Positions 6,653 to 15,123 are shown, counted from the first letter of the stretch. The stretch is DNA of 39,999 nucleotides from Rhodobacteraceae bacterium HLUCCA09 (GCA_001314685.1 LJNT01000040.1:1-39999); one strand, 5' to 3'. Made by a program: numbers and translations. The notes: generated from the letters alone by a model not told the origin.

Positions 6653-8104
6653 TCAGGCGACCAGCCTGAGTGTCCGGTCGAGATCGGGGTGCAGCGAGCT
6701 CCACCGCGCTGCCGCCTCGTAGGCTTGCCCGATCTGCAACAGCGTCGCCTCGTCGAAAGGCTTGCCGGCGATCTGCAATGCGAGCGGCAGGCCGGCCCGC
6801 GAGAACCCCATGGGCACACTCAGGGCCGGCACGTTCGCGAGGCTGAAGGGATAATGGCAGATGCGCCGCTCGATCAGGCGGGTGACGAGTTCGTCCTTCC
6901 GGTCCACCCGCTCCTGGGTCGCCTCGATGGGCTTCGGCGGCGTGACGTTGGTCGGCGACAGGAGCGCGTCGTACCGTCCGACAGCCTCCAGCACCTGACG
7001 GCGGACGAGCACACGCGCCCGCATCGCACGGTTGTAGGCCGAGGCCGGGATCAGGCTGGAGGCGGCGAGCCGGGTCCGCGTGCCGCGATCGAACCGCATG
7101 TAGCGCTCGCGCAGGTAGTTCTTGAGGAAATACGACGCGACATCGGCGTCGGCGCTGAGCAGTTGCAGCGGCACCGCCCACTTGGCCAAGGGCAGCGATA
7201 CCTCCTCGATCCGCGCGCCCGCGCGCTCCAGCGTCTCGACTGCCGCCTGAAGGGCGGCGCGCACTTCCGGGTCGGTCGAGTCGCCCCAGGCCATTTCGCG
7301 GACGATTGCAAGGCGCATCCCCGACACGCCCTCGCCCAGGCGCGCGGAGAAATCCGGAACCGGCCGTTGCGCGCTGAGGGGGTCCTTCGGGTCGTGGCCG
7401 CAGATCGCCTCGAGCACGGCCGCCAGATCGGGCACCGTGCGCGCCAGCGGCCCGAGCGTATCGCTCGTGTAGGCGTGCATCGCGCAGCCACGCCGGCTGA
7501 TGCGGCCATGGGTGGGGCGCATGCCCACGATGCCATTGCACGATGCCGGGCCGCGGACCGATCCGCCCGTGTCCTGCCCGATGGCGAAGCTGCACATGCC
7601 CGCCGCGGGCGCGATGCCCGAGCCGCTCGAAGAACTCGATGCGGTATAGTCCGGGTTCCACGGGTTCCGCGGCTGTCCGAACGGGAAGTCGATCGTCCCG
7701 CCCTTGCCGAACTCGTGCAGATTCTGCTTGCCGATCAGGATCGCGCCCGCCTCCTTCAACCGCGCGATACACACGGCATCCTCCGGCGCGACGGTTTCGG
7801 GCTCGTCGAGCACCTTCGTGCCGAGCGTCGTGGGAAATCCCACCGCGTGCATCTGGTCCTTCACGCCGTAGGGCAGCCCATGGAGCGGCCCGCGATAGGT
7901 GCCCGACGCGATCTCGGCCTCCGCCTTCCGGGCCTCTTCGAGCGCAAGCTCGGGCTTCACCGTGATCCAGGCGCGCAGGGTGTCGTCGTATCGCTCGATC
8001 CGGTCGAGCGAGGCAGCCACCAGATCAACAGGGGAGATCTCTCGCGTCCGGATCAGCTCCGCCTGCTCCAGGGCGGTGAGATAGTGAAGATCGCTGGTGC
8101 TCAT
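6653..8104 (-). CDS. Amidase signature enzyme (AtzE/GatA-like)
   Basis: A 483-residue amidase-signature hydrolase that should cleave a carboxamide to acid and ammonia or amine in the cytoplasm. The catalytic Ser-cisSer-Lys triad is visible: Lys82 in LPYGVKDQ, the Ser-rich SSSSSGSG stretch at about 156-163, and nucleophile Ser182 in GQDTGGSVRGPAS. The rest has the usual family landmarks (GKQNLHEFGKGG, NPWNPDYTAS, RISRRGC, DTLGPLARTVPDLA) and the C-terminal LSVPMGFSRAGLPLALQIAGKPFDE. The start at 8104 (MSTSDLHYL) was preferred over an in-frame codon 14 residues upstream because an AAGAAAAGAG site precedes it and the family starts there. It lies between the tctA-like gene (28 bases) and a GatC/AtzG-like gene. 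This points to hydrolysis of an amide imported by the adjacent transporter. It is not the tRNA GatA, since no gatB is present. Confidence 0.9.
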   Translation of the reverse strand: MSTSDLHYLTALEQAELIRTREISPVDLVAASLDRIERYDDTLRAWITVKPELALEEARKAEAEIASGTYRGPLHGLPYGVKDQMHAVGFPTTLGTKVLDEPETVAPEDAVCIARLKEAGAILIGKQNLHEFGKGGTIDFPFGQPRNPWNPDYTASSSSSGSGIAPAAGMCSFAIGQDTGGSVRGPASCNGIVGMRPTHGRISRRGCAMHAYTSDTLGPLARTVPDLAAVLEAICGHDPKDPLSAQRPVPDFSARLGEGVSGMRLAIVREMAWGDSTDPEVRAALQAAVETLERAGARIEEVSLPLAKWAVPLQLLSADADVASYFLKNYLRERYMRFDRGTRTRLAASSLIPASAYNRAMRARVLVRRQVLEAVGRYDALLSPTNVTPPKPIEATQERVDRKDELVTRLIERRICHYPFSLANVPALSVPMGFSRAGLPLALQIAGKPFDEATLLQIGQAYEAAARWSSLHPDLDRTLRLVA

Positions 8105-8132
8105 TGCGCTTGGCTCTTTTCTTGGCGGAGGG

Positions 8133-9647
8133 TCAGGGTTCGGCACGGGAAAGGCGGCGCTGCTTCAGGCGCCGCTTGATCAACGGCTGCATGAGCGACA
8201 GGACGAGCAGCACCGCAAACGTGATCGCCACGGGACGCTCGGCGAAATAGGCCAGCTCCATCCCGCCGCTCACCTGCCACGTGCGGATCAGTTCGCTCTC
8301 CACCATCCGGCCGAGCAGCAGCCCGATCACGGTGGCGGCCACGGGATAGTCGTATCGCTTCATGACCCAGCCCAGCGCGGCGAACACGAACAGCGTGATC
8401 GGCCCGGCCTTATCACCGGTGATCGCGAAGGAGCCGAGCACGGCGAGCACGAGCACCGCGGGGATCAGGATCGTGACCGGGATCCGCACGATATTGCCCG
8501 CCACGGCGAGAAAACCGAGGCCGAGGACAAGCAGCAGCGCCGCCTGCACGAAATTGCCGAAGATGATCGTGTAGACGATGTCCATGTTGTCGTTGATGAA
8601 CTGCGGGCCGCCGGTGACGTTGTGCATGGTAAAGGCCGCCAGAAGCATGGCCGTGCCGCCGCCACCGGGGATGCCGAGCGCCAGCATGGTCACCATCGAG
8701 CCGCCCTCCGAGCTCGAATTGGCCGATTCGGCGGCCATCACGCCCTTGGGGTTGCCCTTGCCGTAGCTGTCGGGATCGTCGTCATTGCGCTTCATCTCGG
8801 CGTAGGACACGAGGTTGCCCACCGACGAGCCGACGCCGGGGATCGCGCCGATGAACACGCCCAGCATGCTGCCCTTGAAATGGGCGACGGGCCGGCGCAG
8901 CACTTCCATGCAGCCCGCCATGATCTTGCGGTAATCGGCGCGGCGGTTCTCTTCCTCCGTCACCAGAAAGCGGGTGCCGACGAGGGCGAGAAGCTGGCTT
9001 GCCGCGAACATCCCCATCATCGCGGGCACCAGAGGGATCCCGTCGAGCAGGAACGGGATGTCCATTGTGCCGCGGATGTAGCCGCTGGTATTCATGCCGA
9101 TGGTGCCGAGCAGCAGGCCGAACCCGCCGGCGAGCAGCCCCTTGATCGCGTTGTTTCCCCCCAGGACGGCGATCATCGACAGCCCCCAGAGCGCCACGAG
9201 CAGCATTTCGGCGGCCGCCAGCCGGATCACCCATGCGCCGAGCGGCCCGACCAGCAGGAAGAGCACGACGTAGCCGTAGAGCGTGGCGATCGTCGAGCTC
9301 AGGAGGGCGACGCCCAGCGCCTCGTTGTGCCGGCCCGCCCGGGCCATGGGATAGCCGTCGAACGTGGTGGCCACGGCAGAGGTGGTGCCGGGAATGCCCA
9401 TGAGGATCGAGGTGATCGCGCCTCCGAAGCCGCTGCCGGTGAAGATCGCGGTGAGGAACATCACCGCCGGCAGGAAATCCATGTAGAGGGTCAGCGGCAG
9501 GCAGATCGCCATGGCCATCGAATTGGACAGCCCCGCGATGGCGCCCGCGGTGAGGCCGATGAGAAGCCCCGGAACGATCATCAGCCAGATGTCGATGTCG
9601 CTCGACAGCATGGCTGTCGCGCCGAGAACCGCCTGACCGTCGATCAT
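8133..9647 (-). CDS. Tripartite tricarboxylate transporter, large permease (TctA family)
   Basis: A 504-residue polytopic membrane protein, the main transport subunit of a TTT system. It shows typical TctA sequence: an N-terminal PGLLIGLTAGAIAGLS helix, IFTGSGFGGAITSILMGIPGT, TFDGYPMARAGRHNEALG, a second half with KGVMAAESANSSSEGGSMV and LALGIPGGGGTAMLLAA, and a basic C-terminus. The repeated G-I-P-G segments in both halves are a family hallmark. The start has a GGGAGG site. It sits 22 bases after the tctB-like gene and 28 before the amidase. TTT systems carry citrate, other carboxylates or aromatic acids, driven by an ion gradient and a periplasmic binding protein. Here the amidase suggests an amide-bearing carboxylate, which is an inference. 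Confidence 0.95.
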   Translation of the reverse strand: MIDGQAVLGATAMLSSDIDIWLMIVPGLLIGLTAGAIAGLSNSMAMAICLPLTLYMDFLPAVMFLTAIFTGSGFGGAITSILMGIPGTTSAVATTFDGYPMARAGRHNEALGVALLSSTIATLYGYVVLFLLVGPLGAWVIRLAAAEMLLVALWGLSMIAVLGGNNAIKGLLAGGFGLLLGTIGMNTSGYIRGTMDIPFLLDGIPLVPAMMGMFAASQLLALVGTRFLVTEEENRRADYRKIMAGCMEVLRRPVAHFKGSMLGVFIGAIPGVGSSVGNLVSYAEMKRNDDDPDSYGKGNPKGVMAAESANSSSEGGSMVTMLALGIPGGGGTAMLLAAFTMHNVTGGPQFINDNMDIVYTIIFGNFVQAALLLVLGLGFLAVAGNIVRIPVTILIPAVLVLAVLGSFAITGDKAGPITLFVFAALGWVMKRYDYPVAATVIGLLLGRMVESELIRTWQVSGGMELAYFAERPVAITFAVLLVLSLMQPLIKRRLKQRRLSRAEP

Positions 9648-9669
9648 CGTGGCGCCTCCCCGCGCCGCA

Positions 9670-10203
9670 TCACGGAAGGATGACCGTGAACATCGGGTAG
9701 TGCAGCAGCAGGTCTGCCCCGCCCACGACGATCACCGTGAAGATCGTCGAGAAGACCGGAACGAACACCCGGCCCCGAATGCCCAGCAGAAGCATGCCAC
9801 CGGCCACGAAGATGAAGGTCGCCACGTCGAGGCCGATGACGTCGTAGAGCCATACATACGCGCCCAGCCCCGCAAGCAGGACCAGGGCCCGCCTGATGTC
9901 GTCGCCGGATTGCGTGGCGATCTCGGCCCCTGTGGCCGTCTCTGACGGGTCGGTCGCCTCGGGCGGCGCCTCCTGCGGCGACTGCGCCCCGGCCCGGCGG
10001 CTGCGCGCAATGACGCTCGAGACGAGCAGCGCAGCCGCCAGCACGAGCAGGAGGATCGCGAGGGGCACGACGAGGATGATGTTGTTGATGTGCGTCGAGA
10101 CGCTCACGACGTCCCAGAGATACGCGCCCGTGACGAGGGCGATCACGGCGACGAAGGCGATGTGCCCCAGATCGTCCGGCTCCTTTTCGTCGCGCTCGGC
10201 CAT
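9670..10203 (-). CDS. Tripartite tricarboxylate transporter, small permease (TctB family)
   Basis: A 177-residue membrane protein with the four-helix layout of TctB: helices near residues 14-30, 42-62, 105-125 and 130-170, separated by an acidic/Ala-Pro cytoplasmic linker (residues about 68-100). The last helical pair contains DVATFIFVAGGMLLLGIRGR, typical of the family. Sequence conservation in TctB is low, so the assignment rests also on position between the binding protein and the large permease. The start ATG at 10203 follows GGGGAAGAG. A stem-loop sits in the 69-base gap to the binding-protein gene upstream. Confidence 0.9.
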   Translation of the reverse strand: MAERDEKEPDDLGHIAFVAVIALVTGAYLWDVVSVSTHINNIILVVPLAILLLVLAAALLVSSVIARSRRAGAQSPQEAPPEATDPSETATGAEIATQSGDDIRRALVLLAGLGAYVWLYDVIGLDVATFIFVAGGMLLLGIRGRVFVPVFSTIFTVIVVGGADLLLHYPMFTVILP

Positions 10204-10239
10204 CTCTTCCCCATCCTGCGGTTCGCCGGTGCGAGGCGG

Positions 10240-10256
10240 GCGGCCTTGAAGGCCGC
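10240..10256 (-). promoter_or_regulatory. Intercistronic stem-loop between tctC-like and tctB-like genes
   Basis: GCGGCCTT-G-AAGGCCGC, an almost loop-free inverted repeat in the 69-base gap. It may protect or attenuate the message so that binding protein is made in excess of permease. Three other binding-protein genes in the window have similar structures behind them. Confidence 0.4.
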
Positions 10257-10272
10257 GCCGCCCCGCGGCCCG

Positions 10273-11286
10273 TCACTCGGGCTTGAGCACGTTGAGATAT
10301 TCCGGATTCGTCAGGTTCTCGTGCTCGCGCAGCATGATCTCCGTCGACTCTTCCGGGCCGTACCAGTCGATCGTGATCTGCTGCTCGTTATGGGCGGCGA
10401 TCGCTTCCTCGCTCTCGGAAACGGCCTTGAACGCATCGACAAGGCGCTGATACCGCTCGGGATATTCTTCCTCGAGATTGCCGTGCACGAAGTAGCCGCG
10501 CACCGAGCCGGAGAGGATGTTGGGGTAGTCGGCCACACCCTCGGCCTCGGTCACCTCGCGCACGGCTGGTGCGTCCCAGACGTCGAGCGGCTCGGCGGCG
10601 AAGACCATCAGGGTGTTCACCTGCTCGGCCATCGGGCGCAGGCCGCGCTCGCCGATGACGCCGGCGTCGAATTGCGCACCGGCAATGCCGTTCCGGACAG
10701 GGCCACCGGAGTCGAAGGTCACGACGCGCACGTCATCCTCGGACAGGCCGAGAGCCTCGAGAAAGATCAGGAAGTTGATCATGTCGGCCGAGGTTGGCTG
10801 CACGCCGATGCTGACGGTGCCGGGGTTCTCGCGGATTTCGGCCAGAAGGTCGTCGATGGTGGCGAACTCGCTGTCTTCCGCAACGGCGATGACCGATGTG
10901 TCGATGTCGCCCAGATTGATCGGCTTGAAGTCGGTGATGTCGAACTCGGCACCCTGCACCAGCATGTTCACCGTCATGTAGGGAATCGCCGTGGTCCGCA
11001 GGATGGTGTAGCCGTCGGCCGGCTGCTGCTGAAAGTAGAGATGGCCGAGAAGGTTGCCGCCCCCGGGGCGGTTGATCACCGAGATCGGCTGCCCGAGCTC
11101 TTCGGAAAGGAAGCCCGAGATCAGGCGCGCGGCCCGGTCGTTGCTGCCGCCGGTTCCTGCCGGCACGACCATCGTGATCGGCTGATCCGGAAACTCCTGT
11201 GCAAGCGCCGGCGCTCCGAGCAGAGCGGCACAGCCGAGCGCCACGGCCGTCAGGCCCGTCATCTTGTGTCGAATAGCGAGGATCAT
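10273..11286 (-). CDS. Tripartite tricarboxylate transporter binding protein (TctC/Bug family)
   Basis: A 337-residue periplasmic solute-binding protein. Starting at ATG 11286 gives a signal peptide (RHKMTGLTAVALGCAALLGA, cleavage near ALA). An in-frame upstream codon would add 34 residues without improving it. The mature chain opens with FPDQPITMVVPAGTGGSNDRAARL, the standard Bug-family phosphate-like clamp, followed by GQPISVINRPGGGNLLGHLY and DGYTILRTTAIPYMT. The interior GTVSIGVQPTSADMINFLI and GIAGAQFDAGVIGERG parts also fit. It is first in the operon, so its promoter lies in 11287-11681, where a TTATACAA-type motif is found 103 bases upstream of the start. The ligand is probably a carboxylate, not determined here. 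Confidence 0.93.
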   Translation of the reverse strand: MILAIRHKMTGLTAVALGCAALLGAPALAQEFPDQPITMVVPAGTGGSNDRAARLISGFLSEELGQPISVINRPGGGNLLGHLYFQQQPADGYTILRTTAIPYMTVNMLVQGAEFDITDFKPINLGDIDTSVIAVAEDSEFATIDDLLAEIRENPGTVSIGVQPTSADMINFLIFLEALGLSEDDVRVVTFDSGGPVRNGIAGAQFDAGVIGERGLRPMAEQVNTLMVFAAEPLDVWDAPAVREVTEAEGVADYPNILSGSVRGYFVHGNLEEEYPERYQRLVDAFKAVSESEEAIAAHNEQQITIDWYGPEESTEIMLREHENLTNPEYLNVLKPE

Positions 11287-11389
11287 TGCTGTTCGCCTTC
11301 CCTGTTGTTGATGTCGGTTGTGTCGCACGCACACGCACCGGCGAGCGGGCCGTCGCGCGCAGGCAAGGACAGGCACGAAGCCGCTCAAA

Positions 11390-11399
11390 GTTATACAAC
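11390..11399. promoter_or_regulatory. Candidate GntR operator GTTATACAAC
   Basis: The sequence is close to the GntR/HutC-type pattern (TTGTATA-like half sites) and shares AAArTTATACAA with the site at 13626-13637, next to the gntR gene. It lies 103 bases before the tctC-like start. Operator role is inferred. Confidence 0.4.
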
Positions 11400-11600
11400 G
11401 CTGAGCGCCCCCCCCCCTCTGTCAAGGACCGAGCGGAAGGCCCCCTGCAAAGGCAGTGATTCAAGCGAGACGGACCAAGGAAAGCGGCCGGATGCCCGCT
11501 TTTGAAGCGCTGGATGAACAGGAGGACGCGGCGGCAGCGCCGAATCGCACCAGGCGCCAGTCGATGCCGACCCATCGATTAGTCCTTTTCGCACGCTCTA

Positions 11601-11614
11601 AAACTATATAGTTT
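11601..11614. promoter_or_regulatory. Perfect palindrome AAACTATATAGTTT
   Basis: An AT-rich perfect 14-base palindrome in GC-rich surroundings, 67 bases before the abrB-like ATG. It may be a dimeric regulator site or contain promoter elements for that gene. Confidence 0.35.
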
Positions 11615-11681
11615 CTACCGCGTGGAGCCGTGCGGCGCAGTGTGCATCGGCCGCCTGCACATTCCTGGCAACGAGGCGCGC

Positions 11682-12716
11682 ATGCTCGCACATCTCGCCA
11701 AGCTCGCTGCGGCGCTGCTCACCGCGACGGCGGCGGGATACGTGTTGGAACGGTCCGGGGTGCCCGCCGGGTGGCTTCTGGGCGCTCTCGTGGGGGCTGC
11801 GGGGTTCCGCGCCGCGCTTGGGCCGCTGCAGTTCACCGGCAAGTTACGGCGCTTCGGCCAGTTGGTCGTGGGCACGGCCGTGGCAGGCCTGCTGACGCCC
11901 GAGGTCGTCGGAGCCGCGGGCGGCCTGCTGCCCCTCCTCATCGGCGCGGCGGTGGCCGTCAATGTCTTCTGTTTCCTCCTGTCGGTGCCCGCAGCGCGCC
12001 TCGCCGGGGTCGATCGGCGAACCGCCGCCCTCTGCTGCCTGCCCGGAGGGCTCTCCGAGATGGGATCGCTCGCGCGCGATGTCGGCGCCGACGAGCAGGC
12101 CGTCGCCGTGTTTCACACCATTCGCGTCACCCTGATCGTGACGTCCGTGCCGCTGTTGCTCGCGGCAGCCGGCTTCCAGGAGACAGAGACGCTCATCCCC
12201 GGCGCCGAGGCGCGCGGCACGCTCTGGCTGCTCGCGCTCGTGGTGGTTGCGAGCGCTCCTCTCGCGGTCCTCGGATCGCGGCTGGGGATCGTGAACCCCT
12301 GGGTGGTGACGCCGATCCTCCTGGGCATCGCGCTGGTGCTGGCGGGCGTGCAGCCCGGGGCGATGCCGGCACCGGTGTCGATCATGGCGCAGATCCTCAT
12401 CGGCGTGGCGCTCGGGGCCCGGTTGGACCACCGGCGACTGATCGCGCTGCCGCGGGTATTTGCGGCCGGATTGTTCATCGCGACGGTCCTGCTCGCCTCC
12501 ACCCTGCTCGCCGGGGCGCTCCTGCTGCCGCAATTGGCGCCGGTCCCGCCCGGCGTCGGAGCAATCAGCCTGGCGCCCGGCGGCCTCGCAGAGCTGATCG
12601 CCGTGTCGAAGGCGATGGAGCTGATGCCGACAACCGTGGCCGCCTTCGGCATCGTCCGCTCGGTGCTGACGAACACCGTGTCGACGCAGATCGTCATACG
12701 CATCCCGCCGGACTAG
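11682..12716 (+). CDS. AbrB-family integral membrane protein
   Basis: A 344-residue, almost wholly hydrophobic protein of the AbrB/DUF (ammonia monooxygenase-like) membrane family; despite the name it is not the Bacillus DNA-binding AbrB. Two similar halves of about five helices are visible. Each starts with a GWLLGALVGAAGF or NPWVVTPILLG segment and contains a Gly-rich loop: CCLPGGLSEMGSLARDVGAD in the first half and GAISLAPGGLAELIAVSKAM in the second. These P-G-G-L-x-E motifs are characteristic and look transport-related. The ATG at 11682 is chosen because the family begins with the first helix; a GTG 20 codons upstream is possible. The ribosome site is weak. Members often neighbour TTT transporters and GntR regulators, as here. 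The substrate is unknown. Confidence 0.88.
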   Translation: MLAHLAKLAAALLTATAAGYVLERSGVPAGWLLGALVGAAGFRAALGPLQFTGKLRRFGQLVVGTAVAGLLTPEVVGAAGGLLPLLIGAAVAVNVFCFLLSVPAARLAGVDRRTAALCCLPGGLSEMGSLARDVGADEQAVAVFHTIRVTLIVTSVPLLLAAAGFQETETLIPGAEARGTLWLLALVVVASAPLAVLGSRLGIVNPWVVTPILLGIALVLAGVQPGAMPAPVSIMAQILIGVALGARLDHRRLIALPRVFAAGLFIATVLLASTLLAGALLLPQLAPVPPGVGAISLAPGGLAELIAVSKAMELMPTTVAAFGIVRSVLTNTVSTQIVIRIPPD

Positions 12717-12733
12717 CGCTCGACACCGTCGGG

Positions 12734-13501
12734 TCAGGAGCGTCGATAATAGAACTCGCTCGTCTCGCAGACCATCGTGCGCCATTCCACGGGATGCCCG
12801 CCGAGGCTCAGGGCGGTGCGTTCGATCTCGAGAACGGGCGATTGCGGGGCGATTTCCAGCAGCGCGGCCTCGTCGTCTGTCACGAGCCGCGCGCGCACCC
12901 GCTCGTCCACGTCGGTGATCAGGATGTTGTAGGCCTGTTCGAGCAGCGCGTAGAGCGATTGGGGCCGCTCCCGCCTGACGAGCGCATAGGCGTCCGGGCA
13001 GAGCTCCTCAGGCAGATACATCGTCTCGACCACGGCGGTACGGCTGCCCGAGCGCCGCAGGCGCAGGATCTGGCTGACGCCGGCGCCAACGGCAATCTTG
13101 AGCCCGGCCGCGACGCGCTCCTTCGCCGCGATCCGCTCGCACCGGACATAGAGCGAGGCGTCTTCGACGACCCGCGCGCCGCCATTGTCGTAGATCGGGT
13201 GGAACGAGGCAGGCTTGTACTGGCCGGCGTGGGAGGCGACGAAGGTGCCACGGCCGGAGCGGCGAATGACGAGGCCCTCGTCGAACAACTGCATGAGGGC
13301 TTTGCGCACGGTGCCCTGGCTGTGGCCGTAGTCCTGCGCCAATTGCTTCTCGCTGGGCAGCATCGCGCCCGGCCCCCACTCGCCCTTCAGGACCCGCCGG
13401 ATGAGGTCTTCGCGCACCTGCCGGTACAGCGGCGCCGAGGGCACGCTCGGGGGCGCATCGGGGACGATCCGGTTGGTCGAGGAGGGGTGAGATCGCTTCA
13501 T
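12734..13501 (-). CDS. GntR-family transcriptional regulator with UTRA domain (HutC subfamily)
   Basis: A 255-residue repressor-type regulator. Residues about 24-90 form the winged helix-turn-helix (PLYRQVREDLIRRVLKGEW, PSEKQLAQDYGHSQGTVRKAL, and the wing RRSGRGTFV). The rest is a UTRA ligand-binding domain (VETMYLPEELCPDAYALV, then a C-terminal SPVLEIERTALSLGGHPVEW). ATG 13501 was taken as start; an in-frame ATG at 13537 would add 12 residues, and neither has a strong ribosome site. It runs convergent to the abrB-like gene and divergent from the MmgE/PrpD gene. A TTATACAA motif in its own upstream region recurs before the tctC-like gene. It probably controls the transporter, the amidase and the MmgE/PrpD gene in response to an imported acid or its product. 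The regulon is inferred. Confidence 0.9.
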   Translation of the reverse strand: MKRSHPSSTNRIVPDAPPSVPSAPLYRQVREDLIRRVLKGEWGPGAMLPSEKQLAQDYGHSQGTVRKALMQLFDEGLVIRRSGRGTFVASHAGQYKPASFHPIYDNGGARVVEDASLYVRCERIAAKERVAAGLKIAVGAGVSQILRLRRSGSRTAVVETMYLPEELCPDAYALVRRERPQSLYALLEQAYNILITDVDERVRARLVTDDEAALLEIAPQSPVLEIERTALSLGGHPVEWRTMVCETSEFYYRRS

Positions 13502-13628
13502 GGGAGCAGTGTCCGCCGAAAGGTCGGGAGTGTCCATCGCACCGGGTGCGCTCGGACACCCGCCGATGGGAACGCTGGGGATGGGCCCGCGCAGGGCTGG
13601 GCAAATCCGAGGTTGCCGCGCGCCGAAA

Positions 13629-13638
13629 ATTATACAAG
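13629..13638. promoter_or_regulatory. Candidate GntR operator ATTATACAAG
   Basis: Lies between the divergent gntR and MmgE/PrpD genes. Together with flanking bases (AAAATTATACAAGTTT) it is a near-palindrome and matches the motif at 11390-11399 over 11 of 12 core positions. It is placed to govern both genes. The rest of 13502-13736 shows nothing else clear. Confidence 0.4.
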
Positions 13639-13736
13639 TTTGCGAGCCGTGTGCCGGGTAGGCGGCCTCCTCCTGCGCCGACCCGATCACACTCTTCGAG
13701 CGCGGCGCTTGGCACGCGCCAGGCAGGGAGCCCCGA

Positions 13737-15116
13737 ATGACCGCTGACCCCACCGCACTCGATCTGTCCAACCGGATCGCCGACTTCGCCATCGCGACGC
13801 GCGCGCAGCCGCTGCCCGACGACGTCGCTGCGATGAGCAGTCGCCTCCTGCTCGACATCGCGGGCCTGTGCATCGCGGCCCGCAACGAACCCTACGTCGC
13901 GGCCGTGGCGGCGACGACCGAGACCGGGGGCGCCTGCACCGCGCTCGGCCACGCAGGCGGGCGCGACATGTACGGCGCGGCGCTGATCAACGGCACGGCG
14001 GCCCATGGCGAGGATTTCGACGACACGTTTGAAGGCGGGCCGATCCATTCCAGCGCCGTCGTGTGGCCGGCGCTGCTGGCGGTCGGCGAGCGGTACGACC
14101 TCTCCGGGGCGCAGGTCATGGCCGGCATGGCGGTGGGCACCGAACTGATATGCCGCCTCGCGATGGTCACGCCCAAGGCGATCCACAAGGCGGGGTTCCA
14201 CCCCACCGCCGTGATCGGCGCGATCGGGGCAACCGCCGGCGTGGCGACGGCCCTCGGCCTCGATCGGCGACAATGCGTCGATGCGCTGGGCATCGCCGGA
14301 TCGCTCTCGTCGGGCATCATCGAGTATCTCGCGGACGGCAGCTGGACGAAGCGGATGCATGCCGGGTGGGCGGCCCAGTCGGGGATCCGCGCCGCGCTCA
14401 TGGCCCGCCACGGCTTCGTCGGGCCGGCGACGGTGCTGGAGGGAACCCACGGGGTCTTCTCGGCGTTCGCCCCGAGCTGCACCCCGGACTTCGACAAGCT
14501 GACGAGCGGATTGGGCGACCGCTGGTTCATGCCGACGATCACCTTCAAGCCCTATGCCTGCGGGACGATGACCCAGCCCTACGTCGACTGCGCCATCGAA
14601 TTGGCCGAGCGGGGCGTGCGGGCCGACGAGATCGAGTCGATCGTCTGCAAGGTCGGCGAGGGAACGGTGCATCGGCTGTGGGAGCCGCTGGCGAGCAAAC
14701 ACGCCCCGAAGACGGGATATGCCGGAAAGTTCTCTACGGCCTACTGCATCGCGGTGAGCTTCTTCGACCGCGCCGCCGGTCTCACGCAATTCACCGAGGC
14801 GCGCGTGTCCGACGCCGAGGTGACCGGGCTGGCGAAACGGATCTCCTACGAGGTCGACCCGGACAATCCCTATCCGGATCGTTTCACGGGGCACATTCGC
14901 GTCACGACGACGGGTGGCGAGGTGCTGGAAATCACACGGGACAACATGCGGGGCGGCGCACATGCGCCGCTGAGCGACGACGAGATCAGGCGGAAATACG
15001 ACGAGAACGCGCAGTTCGGAGGCTGGACGAAGGAGAGCGCCGACGCCCTGGCCGAGTTCTGCAACGGCGTCCTGGGCGCGCAGGATCTCCGCGCGCTCTC
15101 GGGCTTTCGAGCATGA
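13737..15116 (+). CDS. MmgE/PrpD family protein
   Basis: A 459-residue member of the MmgE/PrpD family, which includes 2-methylcitrate dehydratase, cis-aconitate decarboxylase and many dehydratase-like enzymes of unknown substrate. It shows the helical N-terminal domain with LLDIAGLCIAARNEP, the conserved ALINGTAAHGEDFDDTFEGG, HSSAVVWPALLAVGE, HKAGFHPTAVIGAIGATAG and the mid-protein KRMHAGWAAQSGIRAALMA. The second domain opens with TFKPYACGTMTQPYVDCA and includes GYAGKFSTAYCIAV. Start ATG 13737 follows an AGGGAG site. Length is normal. It stands alone, divergent from gntR, and shares the putative operator with it. It may act on the acid released after transport and amide hydrolysis. A prpD call is not justified because no other methylcitrate genes are near. 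Confidence 0.92.
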   Translation: MTADPTALDLSNRIADFAIATRAQPLPDDVAAMSSRLLLDIAGLCIAARNEPYVAAVAATTETGGACTALGHAGGRDMYGAALINGTAAHGEDFDDTFEGGPIHSSAVVWPALLAVGERYDLSGAQVMAGMAVGTELICRLAMVTPKAIHKAGFHPTAVIGAIGATAGVATALGLDRRQCVDALGIAGSLSSGIIEYLADGSWTKRMHAGWAAQSGIRAALMARHGFVGPATVLEGTHGVFSAFAPSCTPDFDKLTSGLGDRWFMPTITFKPYACGTMTQPYVDCAIELAERGVRADEIESIVCKVGEGTVHRLWEPLASKHAPKTGYAGKFSTAYCIAVSFFDRAAGLTQFTEARVSDAEVTGLAKRISYEVDPDNPYPDRFTGHIRVTTTGGEVLEITRDNMRGGAHAPLSDDEIRRKYDENAQFGGWTKESADALAEFCNGVLGAQDLRALSGFRA

Positions 15117-15123
15117 CATGATC

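Larger units (their letters stand above)
11287..11681. promoter_or_regulatory. Divergent regulatory region, tctC-like operon / abrB-like gene
   Basis: 395 bases with no gene. It holds a GTTATACAAC motif (11390-11399), a run of ten C (11408-11417) and a perfect 14-base palindrome (11601-11614). It is locally more AT-rich at both ends, as expected of promoters. Confidence 0.5.

Noticed and set aside
11682-12716. AbrB DNA-binding transition-state regulator
   Set aside because: The protein is a roughly ten-helix membrane protein; only the family name is shared.
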